DNA of 64,000 bases from Hemibagrus wyckioides. Its lineage: Eukaryota > Chordata > Actinopteri > Siluriformes > Bagridae. A program made the translations under genes and the position numbers. Positions 1 to 8,636 of this stretch are shown piece by piece. The notes beneath the pieces are model-generated. The model was not told the origin of the DNA. It saw only the letters and a list, made by a program, of their open reading frames with translations, and searched no databases. Each line of letters opens with the position of its first letter. Positions within the stretch are counted from its first letter, which is position 1. The stretch spans positions 15,400,901 through 15,464,900 of the forward strand of contig NC_080716.1 in NCBI RefSeq assembly GCF_019097595.1, given 5' to 3'.

Positions 1-1034
1 CAATGATGTTGGACGAGAAGGCCTGGCTCTCAGTCTCCGCTCTAATTCATCCCAAAAGTGTTCTATCGGGTTGAGGTCAGGACTCTGTGCAGGCCAGTCA
101 AGTTCATCCACACCAGACTCTGTCATCCATGTCTTTATGGACCTTGCTTTGTGCACTGGTGCACAGTCATGTTGGAAGAGGAAGGGGCCAGCTCCAAACT
201 GTTCCCACAAAGTTGGGAGCATGGAATTGTCCAAAATGTCTTGGTATGCTGAAGCATTCAGAGTTCCTTTCACTGGAACTAAGGGGCCAAGCCCAGCTCC
301 TGAAAAACAACCCCACACCATAATCCCCCCTCCACCAAACTTTACACTTGGCACAATGCAGTCAGACAAGTACCGTTCTCCTGGCAACCGCCAAACCCAG
401 ACTCATCCATCAGATTGCCAGATGGAGAAGCGCGATTCGTCACTCCAGAGAACGCGTCTCCACTGCTCTAGAGTCCAGTGGCAGCGTGCTTTACACCACT
501 GCATCCGACGCTTTGCATTGCACTTGGTGATGTATGGCTTGGATGCAGTTGCTCGGCCATGGAAACCCATTCCATGAAGCTCTCTGCGCACTGTTCTTGA
601 GCTAATCTGAAGACCACATGAAGTTTGGAGGTCTGTAGCGATTGACTCTGCAGAAAGTTGGCGACCTCTTCGCACTATGCGCCTCAGCATCCGCTGACCC
701 CGCTCCGTCAGTTTACGTGGCCTACCACTTCGTGGCTGAGTTGCTGTCGTTCCCAAACACTTCCACGTTCTTATAATACAGCTGACAGTTGACTGTGGAA
801 TATTTAGGAGCGAGGAAATTTCACGACTGGATTTGTTGCACAGGTGGCATCCTATCACAGTTCCACGCTGGAATTCACTGAGCTCCTGAGAGCGACCCAT
901 TCTTTCACAAATGTTTGTAAAAACAGTCTGCATGCCTAGGTGCTTGATTTTATACACCTGTGGCCATGGAAGTGATTGGAACACCTGATTCTGATTATTT
1001 GGATGGGTGAGCGAATACTTTTGGCAATATAGTG
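1..1034 (-). mobile_element. Tc1/mariner element, cut by the window start
   Basis: The transposase runs on the minus strand from about 984 down to the window edge. The N-terminal helix-turn-helix part contains [20 protein letters not shown] and a GRPRKL basic stretch. The catalytic part begins with VLWSDESRF. An in-frame stop at about 403-405 follows SIWQSDG, and homologous sequence continues in the same frame beyond it, consistent with one CGA-to-TGA nonsense change. The terminal repeat ends TTTTGGCAATATAGTG at 1034. A related internally deleted copy at 21166-22044 on the plus strand defines the element ends. The transposase would cut and paste the element at TA dinucleotides, but this copy should be inactive. 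Confidence 0.9.
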
Positions 1035-1177
1035 TATTTATATTTTTTTAACACCTGTAATTCCTAGCGGATTTAATGGACAGCATGAGCGCTACTCTAG
1101 GGTTTTGTTGGTAAGGGTTGGGGTTATTATATGTTGTGCATATGTATACTGTAAACTCAATAAAAATATTAAAACCA

Positions 1178-1460
1178 AAAGTGGTCCAAGGAAGGAACAG
1201 TGGTGAACTGGCGACACTGTCATGGGCAGCTAAGGCTCATTGATGCAAGTGGGGAGTGAAGGCTGGCCAGTATGGTCCGATCCAACAGACAAACTACTGT
1301 TGCTCAAATTGCTGAATGTCAGTAGCTCTGTTCAGTCCACTCAAGTTCATCTACACAAAATGTGGCACACCATGACTTCATGGACTTCATGGAGCTTGCT
1401 TTGTGCACATGGCACTGTCATGCTGGAACAGGTTTGGGCCCCTTAGTTTTAAAGGAAAAT
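1178..1460. repeat. Degenerate dispersed-repeat and Tc1-like scraps
   Basis: 1178-1320 resembles a common fish dispersed repeat (GTGGTCCAAGGAAGGAACAG onwards). 1330-1460 is a heavily mutated piece of minus-strand Tc1 transposase sequence, recognisable from the motif 'ggacttcatggagcttgctt' and the following 'gtgcacatggcactgtcatg', which match 130-175. No reading frame survives. Confidence 0.45.
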
Positions 1461-2338
1461 TGCAACACTACAGCATACAAAGACACCCTATTCAAAGATA
1501 TCCTATACAACTTTGTGCTTTGTGTCCACAAATAACCTCAGGCTCATTCCAGCCAAATGTGTGGCTAATATGGATAAAGTTATAGAATATAACTCAGGTA
1601 GTCTTCTCAGGTAGTTAGTGCAGGGTTATAGAAACACAATTACTGTACCTACATGATCTATCTTCCATTTTAATCTGATTTTAATCCAAAGATGTATAAA
1701 ACCAGGATAATGTGTACCAACAACATTATGAGATACAGGATCAACACAGTGCAGCAGTGGCATATCTCTTTATAAGACCTATGAAATCAGGAGTCATCTG
1801 GCCATCAACACATGCGAACAACGCTTACTGTAAGAGACTACAATTACAATTACAAGCAGTTCTTTTAGAAGAATTTACTGGAAGCAAGTGGTCAATAACA
1901 CAGACATCATGTTAACTTCCCAGTTGTGCAGATTAGGGCCACTCAGACACTTAACATAAGTCTGAAGGTGTGGCCCTATGGTTAAAGTGTCCTGCCTGAC
2001 AGTGTGCAGAAAGATGGAACCTGGTTGTTGTGTCTAAATGAACCCTCATTGTACATTTGTCCATGCATTAGATTCTAAATTCTTCACGCTCCTATCTAGG
2101 GCTTATTTGTTGGCAGGCCCAAAATGTGACCTAATCGACACTTATTAACCACATTAGCAGACCGTCACATTAGAGACAGAATGAAGAGGCAAAATGAGTG
2201 AGAGGAAGGAAGAGTAGAAGAGAGTCGATGCTCTTGTTTAATCATGCACTGGTCACACTTCCTCTTTTCAGCCCCCTTATTTCCTGTTCTTATTATATAG
2301 GTGTGAAAATTCCAAATATAAGGTGTTCACACGTACCA
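1461..2338. other. Intergenic sequence without recognised features
   Basis: I see no supported gene. Short ORFs here have no recognisable domains. This is ordinary AT-rich fish intergenic DNA. Confidence 0.6.
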
Positions 2339-2355
2339 CACACACATTAAGACTT
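2339..2355. repeat. LINE target-site duplication, left copy
   Basis: CACACACATTAAGACTT is identical to 4868-4884, on the other side of the LINE. Confidence 0.85.
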
Positions 2356-4867
2356 TTTTTCATTTTTTAACGTTTCAACATAATCACGAAAGGGCTGCCA
2401 AATTTTACGAAAAGTAGCAGTTGGATGCTGTAGAGAGTACCTAATTTTCTCTAATTTTATGAAATAGAGAACATCTCTAATCCAGTGAGTATGACATGGG
2501 GGGTGAAGACTTATCCAGTTCAACAGGATTTGACACCTAGCCAAAAGAGTTAAAAATGCAACAAAGTCAGAAAAGTAAGAGGGTATAGAGCAGTCAGGTG
2601 GCAAAACGCCACCCAAAAACAACCCAGTAAGTGGTCATGGTGGTAACTTTGGAATGAAAATTGGGATGCATGTAAATAAATATAAGAATTTAGGGAGCAC
2701 ATTCATCTTAATGCAGTTGACCCTGCCAATCAATGATAAAGGTCAGGATCAGACACGTATAACAATAAATCATCTGCATATAAAGACAGCTTATGCTCCA
2801 TGCCTCCCCTTTGTATTCCAGCCATCACACTGGATCTTAAAGCGATCGCCAAAGGCTCAATGGCTATTGCAAATAGAATAATTCTTCAGTAAAATCAGGA
2901 TCATTGAGTAGTAAAGAGTTAAAACCCCATGGGGACCTAGACATTGAAATGCCTGGTAAAGCAACGTCAAACGTAACTGCTGCATGGTCTGAGATTACAA
3001 TACTGTTATAAATACAAGAGCTGACCTGTGGAAGCAATCTGTTATCAAGCAGGAAGTAGTCTATATGAGAAAAAGAGCGATGGACAGGGGAAAAAAAGGA
3101 GAATTGTTTTGCGTTAGGATTGAAAAAACGCCAGACATCAGAAACACCATACTGTTCCATAAAGAGCTGGATACTCCTAGCAGATTTAGACACCGCAGCA
3201 GGTTGAGTTGAGGAGAGGGTCTAAACAGCAATTGAAATCCCCACCCAGAACTAGTTGGTTGGAGTGTAGGTCGGGGAGAGAAAATAAAATTTTCTTGAAG
3301 AATGCCTCATCATCTCAATTAGAGCCATAAATGTTTGCCAGGACCATACAAACTCCATTGATCTGGACTTTGAGAATAACGAAACATCCGTTGGGATCCG
3401 AAATAACCTCAGACCCAGAAAGAGGGACAGATTTGTGGATGAGAATGGCCAAGCCACGAGACTCTGGAAAACAGAGTGATAGAGCTGGCCTACCCAGCCT
3501 TTTCTGATTTTAAGATGGTCTGCAGGCTTGAGATGTGTTTCCTGGATAAAAGCAATGTGGGTATTTAGCTGTTTCAGATAACTGAGAACTTTGTTACGCT
3601 TCACTGGGGAATTCTGGCCCTTTACATTCCAACTTGTAAATCTTAGTGTACCACTAGAATTTGTTCTATTATTCATCACAACAATAGATTGGAATTTCTA
3701 ATGAAATGATCAAATTTGCGACACTGCCCACACCCCCCACAAACCCAACCCAGCCGCCAACACCCCTTGATTGTAGCAGATGATGCAGCAGATGAGGATA
3801 CAGTACTGTGAGAGAATTGCATGTGTATTGATTAAAAAGTAAAATATAGAAAAACAAACAAGAAAACAACAAAAAACAACATCAACACCAAAAAACCCTT
3901 AAACCCACCCTCCCTCCCCAGTCCAAATGCTACCAATAGCAACTGGAACCACTTTGCCGTGTCAACCGGCATGTTTTCTAGCTCTTAAAACTCCCATAAC
4001 TATAATACAACCTCAATAATTTTAACTAAGATTTCTGACAACACATAGAAGACAAATATGATGATAATAAATAATATTAATAATAATTAAAATATTGTTG
4101 ACAAATAAAAACTTAAATCAAGAGAATAAGAATTCTTAAATCAAATTAAATTTAATACTTAAAGTTCTGTGAAATGTAATAACGACAAATGTCAAATGAA
4201 TATTCACACCATTCAAAAAACAAAGTTACTTAATTTAAATAAATAAAATAGAAATAATGAAATGAAACAAACACAGTGGACTTTATAGTTCGGGCATAAA
4301 TAAGCCTGTGAGAGTTTTTGCAAAGAAAATGAGAGAGAGAAAAAGAAGAGGATAAAATAGTTAAAATTTACAGGGGAAAAAAATGGTGTCAACAATAGTC
4401 TTCTGTCGAATCTAAGTGTACAGTGCAAACGCTGAGGGAAAAAACAACATATCTGCTCATAGCAGAAAATGACCAATGCAGATTCCGATTAAACTTACTC
4501 CAAGACGAAGTAGACTACATCAAACTTAGTTTGAGTCCAGGGACTGGATGAAGTTGTTTGCCTCCGAGACAGAAGCTAGCCATTTTTTTTCACTATTTGG
4601 TAGCGTGATTCAGAGTCGAGCAGGGTAGAGAAGTGCAGGTTTGAAGCCACATTTATACAGCGATGACATAACCTCTTTATACGCAGCACACTGTTTCACA
4701 CAATCCTCAAAGATACGGCTCTTGTGGCAAGAAGTAAAAGTAAATGGCAAACAAGTGTAGTCAGATGACACGAGAAAAGAGGTGAGGGTTATATAAGTAC
4801 TATTAAAAAGTTTTGGGGAGCTAGTCACGCGCACGTCTATTCCTCAGGCGCCATGACCGGAAAACCG
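2356..4867 (-). mobile_element. L1-clade LINE, 5'-truncated and internally deleted
   Basis: Read on the minus strand, 4834-4610 ends in the L1 ORF1 C-terminal motif FKPALLYPARL. 3679-3251 is the first half of an APE endonuclease (FTSWNVKG, AFIQETHL) and 3193-2864 the second half (HIDYFLLD, SDHAAVTFD). Reverse transcriptase palm sequence with YADD (2769-2780) follows immediately, so most of the RT is missing. 2622-2347 is the ORF2 C-terminus (KLEKIRYSL). The A-rich 3' tail is the T run near 2354-2361. A 17-bp direct repeat, CACACACATTAAGACTT, flanks the element at 2339-2355 and 4868-4884 and is its target-site duplication. The element cannot encode a working protein. Confidence 0.88.
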
Positions 4868-4884
4868 CACACACATTAAGACTT
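4868..4884. repeat. LINE target-site duplication, right copy
   Basis: Exact 17-bp match to 2339-2355. Confidence 0.85.
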
Positions 4885-5362
4885 GATGACATCTTTGTGT
4901 CAAAGACTAAAGAAAGGCACCACCGCGGTAAATCCCCTCGATTCAAACACAAGCTCAAGTGTCTTTAATTACAGGCATTTATTAGCATGTAGCACCACCA
5001 GCCATCTTAACATGTCAGATCATGCCAAATGCCAATGCCGATGACAATGTCATGAAAACTGGAAATTAATACACAAAGTATCAAAATAAATAGAAAACAA
5101 AATAATGCATTCTCATAGAGAATAACCATTAACAAATAATACACAGAATATAGACCTGACCACAAAAGATTTAAACTGTTTTCTCTATTGCTAACACATT
5201 AGCATATGCACAAACATAACATTAATAAAAAGACAATTTGCATATCTCATTGGCCGCATTAAGTCAAGCAGAGGTAAAAACTAAAACTAAGGTAAAATAG
5301 CATTAGGTCACAAAAAAATTATCTACAGTGATAAATTTATCTTCGAACATAGACAACCATTC
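4885..5362. other. Intergenic sequence without recognised features
   Basis: AT-rich, with no coding signal and no recognised repeat. Confidence 0.55.
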
Positions 5363-5501
5363 CTCTCTACACCAGGGGGTGTCACTGGAGCCCAAAGTAA
5401 GCTGGCAGCTGAGCTGGCAGGATTGGCAGCACGTCCTGAAACCCAGCGGCAGGTGTGCGCTATGACAAAGAGGAGCCAGAAGACGTGGAAATCTCCCTGC
5501 T
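5363..5501 (+). pseudogene. pelp1: PELP1 exon fragment
   Basis: One frame reads LSTPGGVTGAQ...RPETQRQV and a shifted frame reads RYDKEEPEDVEISL. The latter matches the conserved PELP1 segment known from human (HYDKEEASDVEISL), just upstream of its acidic tract. The first part also matches the PELP1 remnant on the minus strand near 37190-37310 (CTACACCAG..GGTGTCACTGGAGCCCAA). A frameshift lies between the two parts near 5452-5456. PELP1 is a nuclear scaffold for rRNA processing and nuclear-receptor coactivation. This scrap cannot work. How it arrived, by duplication or carried by a transposon, is not shown. Confidence 0.68.
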
Positions 5502-5506
5502 TCAAG

Positions 5507-5591
5507 TATTTATTAAATGTGCTCAAACCACGTTACACTGTCCCATCTTGTGCGCACATAAGCCAGTCTGTGGTCCCTTCTCTGTACACAC
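5507..5591 (+). mobile_element. hAT transposase fragment, part 1 (split by the ERV)
   Basis: The frame reads LNVLKPRYTVPSCAHISQSV and then VPSLYT, a hAT-superfamily transposase segment. It stops at the 5' LTR of the ERV and resumes at 20070 after the 3' LTR, where VALTTDGWTS appears in the expected order. Confidence 0.75.
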
Positions 5592-5691
5592 TGTGGGAGA
5601 TAATTTTGTAAATGAGGATATATGTATGAGGTGTGTGTTTGATGTATGTGAAATAATCGGGGGACAGCAGGAGTGAGTTCTCAGGTAAAGT

Positions 5692-6156
5692 TTATTCGTT
5701 GGGTCGTTTGAGCTTAAGAACAATATAAGGTTTAACACGGCATGTTGGCCTGTCACGGGCCTTGCACACAGGCTGCAAGGGCTTTGAAGAACAAATAGTT
5801 GTATCGATGATGTCAGTCTGGCAGGCCTTCTCTGCGGTACCAGGCTTTCCAAACTTGGACCAATCAATGGCAGAGAGGCACCCTAGATTGTTATGGTCAA
5901 CCTTCGCTCCACTGGTACCTGGAGCGGCAGTGATCTCATCATGAAGTAAACGCAGCGCGTGCTGGATGGCAATGGTGGTACCAGGCGAAATATCTAGAGT
6001 ACATACGTAGAAGACAGCGGATAAATCAGAAAAGCCGTGAAGTGTAGAGTGTAATAAAAGAAAGGGTGTTGGCCCCTGAAGGACTGAGAACTTACCCATG
6101 CTGTCTCCTGAAGAAGAATGAGGTGTTGGCGAGAGTGAGGCCGAAGACAATACCAC
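5692..6156 (-). CDS. Antisense ORF in the 5' LTR, 154 residues, unknown
   Basis: An ATG-to-stop frame of 154 codons on the strand opposite to the virus. It begins MVLSSASLSPTPHSSSG and ends LKLKRPNE. It has six cysteines, no signal peptide and no transmembrane segment that I can see. I recognise no family. The same frame is open in the 3' LTR (19165-19629) with one residue changed (R to Q near the end). Antisense LTR-driven genes are known in some retroviruses (for example HBZ of HTLV-1), but the LTR pair is so young that openness in both copies is weak evidence of selection. It may be a chance ORF. Confidence 0.3.
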   Translation of the reverse strand: MVLSSASLSPTPHSSSGDSMGKFSVLQGPTPFLLLHSTLHGFSDLSAVFYVCTLDISPGTTIAIQHALRLLHDEITAAPGTSGAKVDHNNLGCLSAIDWSKFGKPGTAEKACQTDIIDTTICSSKPLQPVCKARDRPTCRVKPYIVLKLKRPNE

Positions 6157-6347
6157 TGGTGGGGGCGGAAACGCCCAATTTTTAATATAATGATTTAGGG
6201 AAGTTTTAATTATAATGGTATTTGAAAAGTTGTAAATTCAAAGATAATGGTGTAAAAAAGAATCTAAAAGGTCTAAAAAAGAAAGATGGGTGGGATTGTC
6301 TAGGCAAAGAACCAGTGACGTGTTGCATTGGGAAGATAAGGGAAATG

Positions 6348-6357
6348 TATATAAAGG
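6348..6357 (+). promoter_or_regulatory. TATA box of the 5' LTR
   Basis: TATATAAAGG in the LTR, about 90 nt upstream of the polyadenylation signal. Transcription would start roughly at 6375-6385. Confidence 0.7.
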
Positions 6358-6439
6358 CTGTAGTTGGAGTTCCCGAGAGAGAGGTTGTTGGGACGTTCAT
6401 GCGTGAGCATCTCAATTCTTGTGTCAGCGCTGATTACAA

Positions 6440-6445
6440 AATAAA
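6440..6445 (+). promoter_or_regulatory. AATAAA in the 5' LTR R region
   Basis: Polyadenylation hexamer. The equivalent in the 3' LTR at 19913-19918 would end the viral transcript. Confidence 0.7.
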
Positions 6446-6602
6446 ATCTCTTATCTGCATTCATCTAGTCTGCTTGATTGGCTTATTTAGCTTTGAGGTC
6501 TTACTAACTATGAGTCTCACTTAGACTGAGCTGTCGGGTCAGTGTGGAGCTGGAGTCAGATTTTAGTAGTGAGTACAGTAGAATTTTTATTCCACATTGT
6601 TT

Positions 6603-6620
6603 TGGTGACCCCGACGTGAT
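6603..6620 (+). promoter_or_regulatory. Primer binding site for tRNA-Trp
   Basis: TGGTGACCCCGACGTGAT is an exact 18-nt complement of the vertebrate tRNA-Trp 3' end including CCA. It sits 6 nt after the LTR. This is the primer class of avian alpharetroviruses and is notable in a virus whose genes look gamma/epsilon-like. Confidence 0.92.
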
Positions 6621-6725
6621 ATCAAAGAAAACGAGATTGGCACAGAGAGAACAGCAGAGCCCCAGACCCGGGACCTGAGGCTGCGGCCGCCGCCCACAGA
6701 CCAGACACGGGATCCAACTAGGACA

Positions 6726-6734
6726 GAGGTAAGG
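6726..6734 (+). promoter_or_regulatory. Probable major splice donor
   Basis: GAG|GTAAGG (GT at 6729-6730) is a strong donor about 110 nt after the primer site, the usual place for a retroviral leader donor. It could serve spliced env and accessory mRNAs, and perhaps a message joined to the acceptor-like site at about 8659. Confidence 0.5.
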
Positions 6735-6960
6735 CAGAAGCCTGTTTAAACGAATTTCTGCATTAGTTGTGTGTGGTCTGGGGAGGCGGAGGCGCTCGGC
6801 CCAGGGTCGGATCAGCTCTGCTCCAACCTATTGAGGCAGAGAGGCAGAGTGAGTGTAAGTTAAAACCACATAGAGTGACATGATAAATTGCATGTTTTGT
6901 ATTGAAAAGACTAGATGATGTCAGATGTATGAATGTGTAAAGGCCTGTATGATCGAAAGT

Positions 6961-7262
6961 CCTGGTGGGTTCCAGGTGGTATGAGAGAAATTCCTGTGAA
7001 AAAGACCTTATTTGGACGCAAACGGAGCGTTTAGTAGCAGAATAGTAAGTTCTGTGAACGTGAACACCGTCACTGGAAAAAGAAAAATAAGTGTTAAGTA
7101 GCAGGTGATAAGAGAAAAGAGTAAAATTCCTGGATCCGGGTCGCAGTGAAAGGAAATAAGAGAGGAAAAGAGAAATATAGTGAAAATTCCCGGATCTAGG
7201 TGTAAGAGAAATAAGAGAATATAAAGAGAAAAAGCGCTGAATAGAAAAGTCCTGGATCCAGG
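6961..7262 (+). repeat. Leader palindrome series
   Basis: Near-palindromic 12-mers occur at 7129-7140 (CCTGGATCCGGG), 7189-7200 (CCCGGATCTAGG) and 7251-7262 (CCTGGATCCAGG, perfect), spaced 60-62 bp and each followed by a purine-rich GAAA/TAAG stretch. A related hairpin, CCTGG...CCAGG, lies at 6961-6976. Palindromic loops in retroviral leaders commonly promote RNA dimerisation and packaging. That role here is inferred from position only. Confidence 0.55.
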
Positions 7263-7808
7263 CGGTAGGAAAATAAAGAAAAAATAAAGAATAAGGAGTG
7301 GCCTGCTGTCGGCCTTTGGCTGTCGTCTGTCCTGATTGTATTGCATGCAGTGTGTGGGTGTGTTGAGTGCGAGGGGCTGTGTGAGTGTGAGTGCATGAGG
7401 AAAATAAATGGTGATTGGATGTGCGCACTGTAAAATAAGGCAGAAGTCTTTGTGAGAGTAAAGGAATCACCGTGCATGGATGTAATCATACTAAGGTTTG
7501 ATATATATGTTTTAGAGGTGCATTACGTGAGAAATGAAGGGAAAGTAAGGGTAGTGATGGTGTGTACCAGAATAGCCTTTAGAATAAATCTTATAGTGAA
7601 GCGGGCGTCCACATACCGTAAGTGAGGACCTAGTGCCAAGTGTGAGCTAACGTTTCATCTCAATTCGTTGTGCATTCATTGAATTGGATGAATACGTGTA
7701 TCTGTCGCTCGTATAATTGTTCCACCCTCCACTGACGTGAAAGTGTGGTTTGACATCCATGGGGTCCATGTGAAGATGTAGCACATCGAAGGACACTACT
7801 GATCCTGA

Positions 7809-8213
7809 ATGGTGGAAGTGTTTGTATCCGCCTACACGGGACGACACCGTGTGAGTGCTTACTTTACCGTTCCGGAGGAACTAAGTGAGGAAGTTCCCAA
7901 TATTATCACAGAAAGAGCAAAAACTCGCGGATTAGAGCTAAGTCTTAGCAGTCCACTACCATTCAAGCGAATTGGCTATAGATTTCCAAATAGGTTTGAA
8001 AGGGAGTTCGCGGAGGCAGCACTAGAGTTGTTGAGGAAGGAAGCTGGGAAACTCCTGGTTAGGGTCAATTTAATGTGGCCTATGACCCCAAGAGGTCCTC
8101 AATACACGGAAGTTTGGATTAGCATGTGGAAGTTGGGGCAGGATCGTAGGTTGTGGAAGTGTTTCATTGCAGGAAGTTTAACAGTAGACCCTCAGGTGAT
8201 GATGAAGAATTAA
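7809..8213 (+). CDS. ERV leader ORF, 134 residues, unknown accessory protein
   Basis: An ATG frame between the primer site and gag, starting MVEVFVSAYTGRHRVSAYFT and ending DPQVMMKN. An in-frame TGA lies directly before the ATG, so the start is fixed unless the frame is reached by splicing. It is predicted soluble and mixed alpha/beta, with no signal peptide, no membrane span and no cysteine cluster. I do not recognise a family. Its position upstream of gag recalls orfC of walleye dermal sarcoma virus, but that is positional only. It is open while gag, pol and env are each broken. It could be translated from full-length RNA, in which case it would hinder gag translation unless bypassed by splicing. 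Confidence 0.55.
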   Translation: MVEVFVSAYTGRHRVSAYFTVPEELSEEVPNIITERAKTRGLELSLSSPLPFKRIGYRFPNRFEREFAEAALELLRKEAGKLLVRVNLMWPMTPRGPQYTEVWISMWKLGQDRRLWKCFIAGSLTVDPQVMMKN

Positions 8214-8636
8214 AAAGAACAAGGGTGTGTGTGTGGAAAAAGATTGAATGCTTTCTGGAGTGGTGGAGAGGTGTGTGTGTGTGTGCGGGGGCATTGTGCC
8301 AAGAAAGAGTGAGTAAGAGCGGAGACATCCCCCTAGAAGGAGGAATTTCATACAGAACAAGTGAGGGAAAAGAGTTGTACATATGAATAGGCTGAGGAGT
8401 TCAGCGGCTAGAGACACGGTTTGTGGACTTGGGACGAAATCAAAAGTGGCTGAAAGCAGGCTTAGCGAGGGAGGGATATTGTGCAATCAGCAGAAGGGAA
8501 TACTCAGGAAAAATCCACCTAAAACTTGGGTCTGCATTCTATTGGGCCACTCAGTGAATTGTAAAAAGTGTGACCCAGATAATACAACATTACCCTTATT
8601 GAAGTATTGAACTATTATATTGACACCATATACTGC
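8214..8636 (+). other. ERV leader between accessory ORF and gag
   Basis: GT-rich noncoding leader. TACTGTTTTCTTCAG ending at 8659 looks like a 3' splice site, 4 nt before the ATG at 8664. Confidence 0.4.

Larger units (their letters stand above)
5592..6596 (+). repeat. ERV 5' LTR
   Basis: 1005 bp, TG...CA termini, matching 19065-20069 with about 9 substitutions. Four of these look like CpG decay. It contains a TATA box (6348-6357) and an AATAAA signal (6440-6445), which order U3, R and U5 on the plus strand. Confidence 0.96.

Noticed and set aside
6763..7489. Minus-strand ORFs up to 235 codons in the ERV leader
   Set aside because: Low-complexity Ser/Leu/Phe translations opposite a purine-rich leader, overlapping one another in several frames.
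8153..8610. Small ORFs between the leader ORF and gag
   Set aside because: Short, GT-repeat-derived and without recognisable features.
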